From: G963677915 sp963677915
GTDB taxonomy: Bacteria; Bacillota; Clostridia; Lachnospirales; Vallitaleaceae
Reading direction: 5' to 3'
NCBI GenBank assembly: GCA_963677915.2
Contig: CAXXGE010000015.1
Location: 1 to 15,957, forward strand
Length of the DNA: 15,957 nt
Of this stretch, positions 7,608-14,469 are shown one piece after another; the stretch's first letter is position 1, and each line of letters begins with the position of its first letter. Both the position numbers and the translations under genes were made by a program. A model generated the notes under the pieces. The model saw only the letters and a program-made list of their open reading frames with translations. It made no database searches and was not told the origin of the DNA.

Positions 7608-7615
7608 GTAAAAGA

Positions 7616-7692
7616 AGGTGCCGGGGATGTGATGGTGATGCCGGGGAGGAAAACATTTCCTCCCCGGCATCACCATCACATCCCCGACACCT
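7616..7692. repeat. Palindromic repeat element 3 (37-bp arms, one mismatch)
   Basis: Arms 7616-7652 and 7656-7692 pair over 37 bases with a single mismatch (C7621 against A7687, which is a G-U wobble in a minus-strand transcript) around the loop ACA. It occupies almost the whole gap between two converging genes (stops at 7607 and 7699), so it could end transcription from both sides, although no T-run follows. The ends are GGTGCCGGGGA (7617-7627) and TCCCCGACACC (7681-7691). The 37-base core 7636-7672 is identical to that of element 2, 836 bases away in direct orientation. Confidence 0.9.
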
Positions 7693-7698
7693 ATAATT

Positions 7699-9354
7699 CT
7701 AGCTTATCTTGAATTCATACGTTTCCAGATTGGCTTCGAGTACAGCTTTGCAGCCATTTCTCTCCCATGTAAGCCGTAGCTCATTCTCAGGACACTCGCC
7801 GACTGTCAGCGAAGCATCAAAGCCGAAGGCCTCGCAGGTGTTCCTGAACCTAAGCAGCTCCAGCTGGCGTTTCACCACATCCCAAGACAACCGCTTCTCA
7901 ACGTCCTCGAACGACAGGTTGCTCCGGTTGATCTCCTTATGCCCGCCGGCACCGGCCTTCTCCATCGCCTCGTAGTCATTCTTCCCGGCGAAAAGGTCCA
8001 GATACCAGACCTGTGGTTTCCCCGGCATGAACATTTGAATCGCCCTGGCAAGGAGCAGTTTCTTCTCGTCCTCACCCAATGCACTGAAATAAGTCGCATT
8101 GACCTGGTAGTACATGTTCTTCTTGCCATGTAGCTCCTTGACATAGCCACCTCTTCCCACAACCGTTTCAATAAGATTCTCAATCTGCTCGTCAGACAAA
8201 AGCCCCTTCAAATCAAGCAGGGGAATCCCATCATGGCAACCCAGCATATTGACCGTTCGAATCTTATTTTTCACCAGGTCATCAATCCAACGCAGAAGCG
8301 CTTCATTCGTCTTCCGCTCGAAAGCATCAATAATAAGACCCGGCAGGAAAAAGTCGTATGTCATATAGCCCTTTTCTGATATTTTCTCATGCATCTTCTC
8401 TTCGTATTTCGTATGAATCTCCGGAAGCAGCTTCAGACCCAGCTCAGTTGCAAGTCCATCGACCCGCTCGAGTACATCCCAAGTGCCCGGCTCATTGAAG
8501 AAATTCTTCTCCCCGGGCTCTTTCGGTGCATAGGCGAAGGCATCCAGACGCACAATCTCCGCACCGTAACCAGCCAGCTTTTCCAGGGTGTCCTTGTAAA
8601 AATCCCAGACCAAGGGTGATTTTACATTCAGATCCATCTGCCCCAAGTAATATCTTCTGGATTCAACGTAATCTATCACCGTATCCCTGTATCCGCCAAA
8701 TGCACCAAACTCAAGGTCCTTTAACGAACCGCCATTTTCCAAGCCTTCGTTTACCAGCCTGGCCACTTCCTGAGCCGTCGTGTACTGAAGCCCTGCATGA
8801 GCCACCAAGTCGTGAGCCAAAATTTCAGGATATTTGACTTCTTGATAGAATGTATTCCAGTAGGGCACTTCCTTCCCGTCAGGCATCCGTACATTCAGAA
8901 TCGGCAAGCCGGGTTTCCTGAAAAACATCTTGCTTAGATACGCCTCATCAGGCTGAATGTACCCTTCCTCAGTCATCTCGCCATAGCCATCCCAGAACTT
9001 ATTCCAGTTGATGAAAAAATCCTTGTATTCGGAACTTTCACCCTTCTTAAGGATGTCCTGGAACTGAGGTGATAGGACAGAAGCGTGATTCAGGATGAAG
9101 TCGAACTTGAACGACAGCCCCATCACCTTCAGTTTCTCAAAATCTTCGTCAGTCGCATACATTTCATTAAGGTCATAATCGATAACAGAAAAGCCTCTGT
9201 CCAGATCTGTATTGAACACACTCGGCAGAATGTAGAAAGACTTGAAAACATCCTTCATCTCTTCCCTGCCCAAAAGCTTCCCTATCTCCGAAAGCCTGCT
9301 TCCAATGCTGTCAGGATAGGCATTCAGCATCGCTCCCGCATTGACCACACTCAT
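7699..9354 (-). CDS. GH13_18 glycoside phosphorylase (sucrose-phosphorylase-like, substrate unknown)
   Basis: This 551-residue alpha-retaining phosphorylase is likely to convert an alpha-glucoside plus phosphate to alpha-glucose-1-phosphate plus a free acceptor. The catalytic set is complete: nucleophile D271 (VRLDAFAYAPKEPG), acid/base E312 (LLPEIHTKY) and stabiliser D375 (CHDGIPLLDLKGLL). Also present are LNAYPDSIG at the start, FILNHAS (N89-H90) and QVNATYFSAL. The ending MPGKPQVWYLDLFAGKND, then INRSNLS, is typical of sucrose and sucrose-6'-phosphate phosphorylases. An extra segment of about 60 residues (about 174-238) precedes GQMDLN, where those enzymes have about 10 residues. ATG 9354 overlaps the kinase stop (ATGA), with GGGGG upstream. 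It is the last gene of the ABC transporter operon. Glucosylglycerate, glucosylglycerol, sucrose or its phosphate are possible substrates; the sequence does not decide. Confidence 0.85.
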   Translation of the reverse strand: MSVVNAGAMLNAYPDSIGSRLSEIGKLLGREEMKDVFKSFYILPSVFNTDLDRGFSVIDYDLNEMYATDEDFEKLKVMGLSFKFDFILNHASVLSPQFQDILKKGESSEYKDFFINWNKFWDGYGEMTEEGYIQPDEAYLSKMFFRKPGLPILNVRMPDGKEVPYWNTFYQEVKYPEILAHDLVAHAGLQYTTAQEVARLVNEGLENGGSLKDLEFGAFGGYRDTVIDYVESRRYYLGQMDLNVKSPLVWDFYKDTLEKLAGYGAEIVRLDAFAYAPKEPGEKNFFNEPGTWDVLERVDGLATELGLKLLPEIHTKYEEKMHEKISEKGYMTYDFFLPGLIIDAFERKTNEALLRWIDDLVKNKIRTVNMLGCHDGIPLLDLKGLLSDEQIENLIETVVGRGGYVKELHGKKNMYYQVNATYFSALGEDEKKLLLARAIQMFMPGKPQVWYLDLFAGKNDYEAMEKAGAGGHKEINRSNLSFEDVEKRLSWDVVKRQLELLRFRNTCEAFGFDASLTVGECPENELRLTWERNGCKAVLEANLETYEFKIS

Positions 9355-10262
9355 TTCTCCATACCCCCTGTCAGTTTTTCCATGATCTCGCCATCCTTTG
9401 AAACGATGATTTTGGCATTGCCGGCCTGGTCGAAAAGCTTCCTCTGCTCAATATCCAGGACGAGCATGGTGAACGGACTGTCCAAACCCTTATCCCTGTT
9501 GCGCTTCCTACGGTGTTCCAGAGTCTCTTCAGGCGTACTGTAAAGCAGGATTGGAATATCCACGCCGTTCAAATACGGGCTGTTGCCATGGGTCCATTCT
9601 ATGATCATCACTTTTATACCGCTGAAATCCACCTTGTCATACCATAGCTCCTTGACGTCTCTGCCCATCCTTTTGAGCATGATCGACTCTGCGCCACTTT
9701 TGAATTTGCCAATGATGCTGTTCACTTCTGCAAAATCGATTTCCCTTTCTGTTCCGAGATATGCCTGCAGCGCCTTCTTGCCGGCTTCATGATAATGTTT
9801 CAGCCATGGATATCTCTCGTAGTCCTTGCCACTGGCATCCACATCGTTGTCCTGCAGTTCATGGAGAATTTCGTTTTTTCCCAACGTGTACTCGCCGGAT
9901 TCCACCAATCCTTTCATGCCGTACTCCCTGAATACACGAAGCCGCTCGGCATCGTTTAGCATCGGTATACGGTGAGGATAGTTGTCGCCAGACAGTATGT
10001 ACGTTCCGATTTCAACTGCGTTCAAATAATAGGCAAGCAGCGCACCGATTTCAGATTTGCCGACTCCCGATCCGCCATGTACTGAAACGACCGCTTTACC
10101 ATGTTCCTCAATGACAGGAAGCAGCTTCCCCATCAATACTGGAAAAATGGTCTTTGCCTTGCTTATATGCCCTTCACCTATCTCAATCTTATCGCCGGGC
10201 ATATCCCCTTTTTTTATCTTTCCCACGTCATCGATTTCTATCGCTTTATACCTGTTTTCCAT
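9351..10262 (-). CDS. P-loop kinase of unknown substrate, coupled to the phosphorylase
   Basis: This 303-residue cytosolic NTPase has a perfect Walker A, GGSGVGKS (63-70). TYILSGDNYPHR (87-98) follows, resembling the DGDNxRH motif of adenylylsulfate kinases. A hydrophobic strand KVMIIEWTHGNSPYL (217-231) is next, then an Arg-rich lid-like HRRKRNRDKG (250-259). The order fits the uridine-kinase/APS-kinase group of small-molecule kinases. No sulfate-assimilation gene is near. The tight coupling (ATGA) with a phosphorylase and the sugar ABC operon suggests it phosphorylates a product of phosphorolysis or the imported compound (inference). The frame opens upstream at 10337, but AAGGAG at 10274-10269 points to ATG 10262, and the upstream part overlaps a hairpin. 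Confidence 0.72.
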   Translation of the reverse strand: MENRYKAIEIDDVGKIKKGDMPGDKIEIGEGHISKAKTIFPVLMGKLLPVIEEHGKAVVSVHGGSGVGKSEIGALLAYYLNAVEIGTYILSGDNYPHRIPMLNDAERLRVFREYGMKGLVESGEYTLGKNEILHELQDNDVDASGKDYERYPWLKHYHEAGKKALQAYLGTEREIDFAEVNSIIGKFKSGAESIMLKRMGRDVKELWYDKVDFSGIKVMIIEWTHGNSPYLNGVDIPILLYSTPEETLEHRRKRNRDKGLDSPFTMLVLDIEQRKLFDQAGNAKIIVSKDGEIMEKLTGGMEK

Positions 10263-10300
10263 AAAAATCTCCTTACACGCGTCCATTTCGGACATAGAAA

Positions 10301-10334
10301 TGCCAAGCACCCTACGTAGGTAAAATGCCTGGCA
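10301..10334. repeat. Inverted repeat in the leader of the kinase gene
   Basis: TGCCAAGCA (10301-10309) and TGCCTGGCA (10326-10334) pair at eight of nine positions, the ninth being a G-U wobble in the minus-strand RNA. Between them lies a perfect 10-bp palindrome CCTACGTAGG (10311-10320). The structure sits in the 103-base gap between the MalG-like permease stop and the kinase start. It may adjust expression or protect the upstream transcript. It differs in sequence from the three GGTGCCGGGGA elements. Confidence 0.55.
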
Positions 10335-10365
10335 CACATTTATGATACTGAAGCTATATAAATGT

Positions 10366-11226
10366 CTACTTGATTGCGCCTGCCACCATACCTTTGATAA
10401 TATGTTTTTGCGCGAAGAGGAACAGAATGATGATTGGAATGGCAGCCATGAGAACGGCCGTCATCATAAGGTTCCACTGAATACGAAAGGCTCCATAGAA
10501 GAATGCAACTGCCAGCGGCAATGTCTGTACCTCATTTCCGATACCAAGAATCAGCAACGGCAACAGGAAGTCGTTCCAGATCCAGATGACGTTCAGAATG
10601 ATGACAGTTACGAAAATCGGTTTCAGAATCGGCATGATAACATTTTTGAAAACCTGGGGTTTCGTACACCCATCGATAACTGCAGCCTCTTCAAGCTCCA
10701 ACGGAATCGACTTGATGAAGCCATGGAACATGAAAATTGCAAGTGGTGCACCAAATCCGATATAACTGAAAATCATACCGCCATGTGTTCTGAGCAACTG
10801 GATGCCTGTGACTGCGTTGATTGCGGCGAAAAACCGGATCAACGGGAACATGACCACTTGAAAAGGAATAATCAGTCCGCTCAGGAACAGCATGAAGATG
10901 AACGTTGACATTTTTGTCTTCGAACGCACCAGCTGCCATGCGCCCATTGCCGAGAGGATGGATATAGTTGCCAGAGACCCTATCGTGATGACTAGAGATG
11001 ACAGCAAGCTGGATGGATACCTGATGATGTTGTTCGTCCATATTTCCTTTACGTTGTCAACTAGCGAAGGCCAGTATGACGGCATGGCAACAGGTGTCTG
11101 CGTGATGGCCAGATTGTCTTTAGCCGAGTTGATGACAACAATGAAGAATGGAAACATAACGAAAAGGAACATAAAGACCGTGATAATTTCAAGTACGAGC
11201 AGCTCCGTCTTTTTCTTGTTTTTCAT
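10366..11226 (-). CDS. Carbohydrate ABC transporter permease, MalG-like (CUT1)
   Basis: This 286-residue inner membrane subunit has about six transmembrane helices. The EAA loop, ELEEAAVIDGCTKPQVF (177-193) with the conserved Gly186, followed by MPILKP, is the docking site for the ATPase. The C-terminus QKHIIKGMVAGAIK closely fits MalG-type permeases of the CUT1 family (mono- and disaccharide uptake). The start ATG 11226 overlaps the predicted stop of the MalF-like partner as TAATG once the frameshift in that gene is corrected. A GGAGGTGGAG tract provides the ribosome binding site. No ATPase gene occurs in the operon, so a shared MsiK-type ATPase encoded elsewhere is likely. Confidence 0.95.
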   Translation of the reverse strand: MKNKKKTELLVLEIITVFMFLFVMFPFFIVVINSAKDNLAITQTPVAMPSYWPSLVDNVKEIWTNNIIRYPSSLLSSLVITIGSLATISILSAMGAWQLVRSKTKMSTFIFMLFLSGLIIPFQVVMFPLIRFFAAINAVTGIQLLRTHGGMIFSYIGFGAPLAIFMFHGFIKSIPLELEEAAVIDGCTKPQVFKNVIMPILKPIFVTVIILNVIWIWNDFLLPLLILGIGNEVQTLPLAVAFFYGAFRIQWNLMMTAVLMAAIPIIILFLFAQKHIIKGMVAGAIK

Positions 11227-12151
11227 TACATCTCCACCTCCCTCTTCTTATTGTAGTATGTCTGTGTAATAGAGATGGCTGTCAGCACGATAAAGAAAAT
11301 AATGGCCCTCGCCTGACCTTCGCCATCTTGTTGAATTTCATGGCCACGTTGTATATGTGCATTGCCAGAAGCTCTGTTGCCTGGACATTCATAAGCCTTT
11401 CAACACCGTTCGCCTGCATGACCATCTGAGAATATGCCGGACCGCCATTGGTCAGCGCACGGATAATATCGAACTGTTTGAACGATGTAACAAGCGTCAT
11501 GAACGTCGTTATGGTGAAAGCCTGTGCAATCAAAGGCATTGTAATCGATCTTAATTTTTGAAGTGGCTTTGCGCCGTCGATTTCACTTGCTTCAAGCAGT
11601 TCCTGAGGTATATTCAGGATGGCTGCTACATAGATCATCATGATATAACCTGCGTACTGCCAGGTAAATGCCACGATGACGGCAAAGAGTGCAAGGTTCG
11701 GAGAATTCAGCCATAGTGTTTCCGCAAGCCAAGTGTTACCGATGAAGTCTCCTATGCCCGGCAGAATGCTTTTGAAGATGAACTGCCAGATGTAACCAAG
11801 TACAAGGCCACCGATCAGGTTCGGTACGAAGAATCCGGCACGGTAGAAATTTTTGAGCTTCAGTTCCCTGGTAACCAGGAATGCCAGAAGCAATGCCATG
11901 ACGTTGATTGTGATGACACTTGCAATAGTAAATACGAATGTTCTAATAAAAGAGTATCTGAAAGCATAATCCGAAAACATGGATTTGTAGTTTTCAAGTC
12001 CTACCCAACTGATTGTAGTTCCGACCGCTTTCCAGTCTGTCATCGAATAGTAGAATCCCATGAAAAACGGAATAACGACAACGATTGTGAATGCAAAAAG
12101 CACCGGCGCGACAAAGATCCAGAACCACATTTTATCTTTCCGTGATCTCAT
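11226..12151 (-). CDS. Carbohydrate ABC transporter permease, MalF-like, frameshifted near its end
   Basis: This is the first permease of a CUT1 importer: helix 1 at residues 9-30, a periplasmic loop SWVGLENYKSMFSD, and the EAA loop QELLEASEIDGAKPLQKL (183-200). As read, the frame stops at 11282 after 289 residues. From M276 the sequence leaves the family pattern (AKVRRGPLFSLSC), while the -1 frame continues as GEGQARAIIFFIVLTAISIT and ends in NKKREVEM with a TAA that overlaps the next start codon (TAATG, 11228-11224). Restoring one G at about 11323-11324 gives a 308-residue protein with its sixth helix. ATG 12151 has GGGAGG upstream. A sequence error or a recent mutation is the likely cause. 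The coordinates given cover the corrected gene. Confidence 0.88.
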
Positions 12152-12197
12152 CCTTTAGCCTCCCATCATAAATGTAGAAAAATTTACTAAACTGTAT

Positions 12198-12231
12198 AAA
12201 AAAGGTGTGAGATGTTTCTCACACCTTTTTT
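12198..12231. terminator. Bidirectional hairpin between binding-protein and permease genes
   Basis: Arms 12198-12212 (AAAAAAGGTGTGAGA) and 12217-12231 pair perfectly over 15 bases with a TGTT loop. The stem has a run of six T on the exit side in both directions, as in Rho-independent terminators. Inside the operon, ten bases after the stop of the binding-protein gene, it probably stops part of the transcripts, so that more binding protein than permease is made, and it stabilises the 3' end of the short message. Confidence 0.8.
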
Positions 12232-12240
12232 GGATTGATG

Positions 12241-13572
12241 TTACATATTTGGAATGTTTTGAATTTCAGCTGCAACTGCGTTGACAAACTGCTCTTTCGT
12301 GATATCGCCTTTAGCGAATGCTTCATAGACCGGTCCGAGGATATCCATTCCGAATCCTGCCGGCAGGTCGTTTTGCCACCATGAGTAAGCTTTTCCTGTT
12401 GCCACTTTCATCGCTACTGCTGCAGACAGTGGTGCCGACGGAACCAGTTCAACATTTGTGAAAGCAGGAACCATTGCAGCTTGGTTGACCATGTAGTCAT
12501 GACCTTCAGTACTCATAGCCATGTAGTTGAGGAAATCTTTGGCGGCTTGGATGTTTTCGCTGTTGGCATTAAGTACGTAGAAGGAAGGCGCGCCGATGAA
12601 GATTGCGTCCATATTTCCTTTAACAGATGCATGCGGTGCATAACCAACTTCGAAAGGAAGTCCTCCTTTGTCTTCGATCCATGGATCGATCCAGTTGCCT
12701 TGATGGATGAATACGGATTGACCAGTAGCCCAAAGACCTACTTGAGCATCGTAGTCGCCAGTCAGAAGGACTTCCGGATCGGCATATTTGAATACCATTT
12801 CAACCCAGTCCCCATACTCTGAAAGTCTTTCCATATCGGCTTCTCCAGCAAGCACTTGCTTGATAACAGTATCATCGCCGTACTCAAGGCCAGCGGAAAG
12901 ATAACCGTTGAAGTTGTGAAGACCGGTGACCCAAGTCATACCCGTTGTAGTGGAAGCTGCCATGGAGATAACTGCTTTGATGCCCAGTTCGTCTTTCATG
13001 GAATCAAGCTTTTCAAATGCTGCTGCGTAAGCTTCCTGTGAATTCAGAGATTCAGGATCGATGCCTGCCTGATCGAGAAGGTCCTTGTTGTAAGCCATTC
13101 CCCAAGCTTCAACCGCTACAGGAAAGCCAATGATCTTGTCGTCTACCACGAACTCAAGGGCAGTGCTGTCGAGCCATTCTTCTGTACCGTCAAAAGGCAT
13201 CAGTTGATCTTTGTAAATGTTGTAACCGCCCATACCTTCGATAACGAAGATGTCAGGCTGCCTGTCGGTCTGGAATTCTGCCATCAAAGCGTCGGCATAG
13301 GCGGATCCTCCGCCGGAACTCTTGATATCTACTTTGACGCCGGTATCTGCTTCATATGCTTGCGCAAAGGCTGTCAAAGGCTCAGTAATTTCTACTTTAT
13401 TTTGATAGAGAACAACTGACTGCCCCCCATCCATTGGTTCAGTTGAAGTTTCTGTTGAAGTTTCTGTTGAGGTTTCTGTTGTAGTTTCTGTAGTCTCCTC
13501 TTTCTTTGTGCACCCTGCGAGCATTGCGAAGGATAATACGATTGCTAAGATGATTGCCAGTTTCTTTTTCAT
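12241..13572 (-). CDS. Extracellular sugar-binding lipoprotein of an ABC transporter
   Basis: This solute-binding protein of 443 residues has signal peptide MKKKLAIILAIVLSFAMLAGC, with lipobox LAGC and Cys21 as anchor. A Thr/Glu/Ser linker (about 24-46) made of TETS repeats follows, then a type-1 sugar-binding fold: VVLYQNKVEITEPLTAFAQAYEADTGVKV, then DIFVIEG, WGMAYNKDLLDQAGI, and GQSVFIHQGNWIDPWIE near the C-terminal lobe. The order and length match CUT1 family binding proteins, and Trp-rich stretches (WVTGLHNFNG, YSWWQNDL) are likely ligand contacts. The frame is open upstream to 13656, but AAAGGGG 7-12 bases ahead of ATG 13572 and the signal peptide decide this start. It is the first gene of the operon, divergent from an AraC-type regulator. 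Confidence 0.94.
   Translation of the reverse strand: MKKKLAIILAIVLSFAMLAGCTKKEETTETTTETSTETSTETSTEPMDGGQSVVLYQNKVEITEPLTAFAQAYEADTGVKVDIKSSGGGSAYADALMAEFQTDRQPDIFVIEGMGGYNIYKDQLMPFDGTEEWLDSTALEFVVDDKIIGFPVAVEAWGMAYNKDLLDQAGIDPESLNSQEAYAAAFEKLDSMKDELGIKAVISMAASTTTGMTWVTGLHNFNGYLSAGLEYGDDTVIKQVLAGEADMERLSEYGDWVEMVFKYADPEVLLTGDYDAQVGLWATGQSVFIHQGNWIDPWIEDKGGLPFEVGYAPHASVKGNMDAIFIGAPSFYVLNANSENIQAAKDFLNYMAMSTEGHDYMVNQAAMVPAFTNVELVPSAPLSAAVAMKVATGKAYSWWQNDLPAGFGMDILGPVYEAFAKGDITKEQFVNAVAAEIQNIPNM
13437..13490. repeat. 12-bp tandem repeat encoding a TETS linker
   Basis: About four and a half copies of TTTCTGTTGAAG, the first and fourth imperfect, run from 13437 to 13490. On the coding (minus) strand each unit reads as Thr-Ser-Thr-Glu, forming the flexible linker between the lipidated Cys and the binding domain. 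Copy number is a multiple of four codons, so slippage changes linker length without breaking the frame. Confidence 0.8.
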
Positions 13573-13586
13573 AAATAGCCCCTTTC

Positions 13587-13670
13587 TGTACAAATCCGTT
13601 TTATTTGTTTTTGTATCCACCGGTATCGGGGATACAGACCTGAGCAATTTGTACATCTGTATCTCTCAGG
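13587..13670 (-). promoter_or_regulatory. Candidate regulator-binding cluster ahead of the binding-protein operon
   Basis: The leader/promoter region of the sugar operon has several repeated short motifs. TGTACAAAT (13587-13595) and its exact inverse ATTTGTACA (13647-13655) are 51 bases apart. GTATC occurs at 13613, 13623 and 13659, with GATAC at 13631, including a symmetric GTATCGGGGATAC (13623-13635). CCTGAG (13639-13644) and CTCAGG (13665-13670) are inverted. These are candidate sites for the divergent AraC-type protein. I could not place a convincing -35/-10 for the minus strand, which fits an activator-dependent promoter. Confidence 0.4.
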
Positions 13671-13696
13671 ACAATTTTATTTTAACTATTATTGAT

Positions 13697-13751
13697 TTGT
13701 GGACCTTATATAATTCTGATATAATATACATAATCCCGATATGAAATGAGG
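13697..13751 (+). promoter_or_regulatory. Promoter and ribosome binding site of the AraC-type regulator
   Basis: TTGTGG (13697-13702), 17 bases, and a perfect TATAAT (13720-13725) form the best pair. A second TATAAT at 13709-13714 has no good -35. GAGG (13748-13751) is a modest ribosome binding site seven bases ahead of ATG 13759. The modest site and short leader suggest low constitutive expression. Confidence 0.55.
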
Positions 13752-13758
13752 CATAATT

Positions 13759-14469
13759 ATGGAAAATGTACTAACCACTGCGAAAATACGCAATATTAAC
13801 GGCTTTTTTGTACATCCGTCCTATACACTTGAAAAGAAACTTCTTAGGGAGATGAAACTTGGCCTGCTGGATGAATCGATGGCGACTCTGGACATCATCA
13901 ACGAGACTGAACGTGCCCAGCTTGCCAATAATGAAATCCGCTCACTCAAGAACTCTCTCATTATCTCTTGTGCTCTTTTTGCACGGGCGGCGATCGATGC
14001 CCACGTTACTTCAGAAGATGTCTTCACCCTTAGTGACACATTTATCCAGAAGATAGAATCCTTATCGGACAGTGAAAGTCTGCGTGTTTTTGAATACAAG
14101 ATGGTTCATGACTATATACGGCTCATCAACCAGAACACCACACATGACTATTCATTGCCAGTCACTACGGTCATCCACTATATCAACAACCATTTGGCCA
14201 GCAATCTGCATGTCAACGATCTGGCCAAAATAGTCCACAAATCCCCGGACTACCTGTCGAAGATTTTCAAAAAGGAAGTCGGCGAAACCCTGACCAACTA
14301 CATTCTCCTGCAAAAGCTGGAACTTGCGAAACATTTTCTGGAATTCACACAAATGAAGGTCATAGATATTGCCGTGGTGCTAAGCTTCTGCAACCAGGGA
14401 TACTTTTCATCTACATTCAAAAGATTTACCGGCATGACGCCGAGCGAATACCGACTTAAAAGGGACTGA
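13759..14469 (+). CDS. AraC family transcriptional regulator of the sugar operon
   Basis: This 236-residue DNA-binding protein has a C-terminal AraC/XylS double helix-turn-helix (about 137-235). The first recognition region is NLHVNDLAKIVHKSPDYLSK and the second is VIDIAVVLSFCNQGYFSSTF, followed by the family signature KRFTGMTPSEYR. The N-terminal part (about 20-125) is all-helical, with LKNSLIISCALFARAAIDAH and LSDTFIQKIE, a module common in Bacillota AraC regulators. There is no cupin arm or transmembrane segment, so the protein is shorter than typical AraC proteins of 280-300 residues. Divergent placement from the binding-protein gene, 186 bases apart, points to local control of the transporter/phosphorylase operon. 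A sugar or a phosphorylated product may be the effector (inference). Confidence 0.92.
   Translation: MENVLTTAKIRNINGFFVHPSYTLEKKLLREMKLGLLDESMATLDIINETERAQLANNEIRSLKNSLIISCALFARAAIDAHVTSEDVFTLSDTFIQKIESLSDSESLRVFEYKMVHDYIRLINQNTTHDYSLPVTTVIHYINNHLASNLHVNDLAKIVHKSPDYLSKIFKKEVGETLTNYILLQKLELAKHFLEFTQMKVIDIAVVLSFCNQGYFSSTFKRFTGMTPSEYRLKRD

Noticed and set aside
2256..7692. CRISPR array or ordinary terminators as explanation of the palindromic elements
   Set aside because: There are no regularly spaced repeats with unique spacers. The stems lack T-runs, and element 1 stands upstream of two divergent genes.
9351..10262. Adenylylsulfate (APS) kinase as the identity of the P-loop protein
   Set aside because: The GDN motif is similar, but the protein is longer than bacterial APS kinases, the rest of the sequence does not match, and no sulfate-assimilation genes are near.
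10263..10337. Upstream 25-codon extension of the kinase
   Set aside because: It would be coded by the hairpin 10301-10334 and lacks a ribosome binding site, while AAGGAG stands correctly before ATG 10262.
10342..10908. 188-codon open frame on the plus strand
   Set aside because: Antisense to the MalG-like permease; Asp/Asn/His/Cys-rich content is the mirror of hydrophobic codons, not a protein family.
11315..11330. Programmed ribosomal frameshifting in the permease gene
   Set aside because: No slippery X-XXY-YYZ heptamer or following pseudoknot is visible at the break; a single lost G is simpler.
13573..13656. Upstream 28-codon extension of the binding lipoprotein
   Set aside because: It would place a hydrophilic stretch ahead of a standard lipoprotein signal peptide and run through the candidate operator region; AAAGGGG supports ATG 13572.
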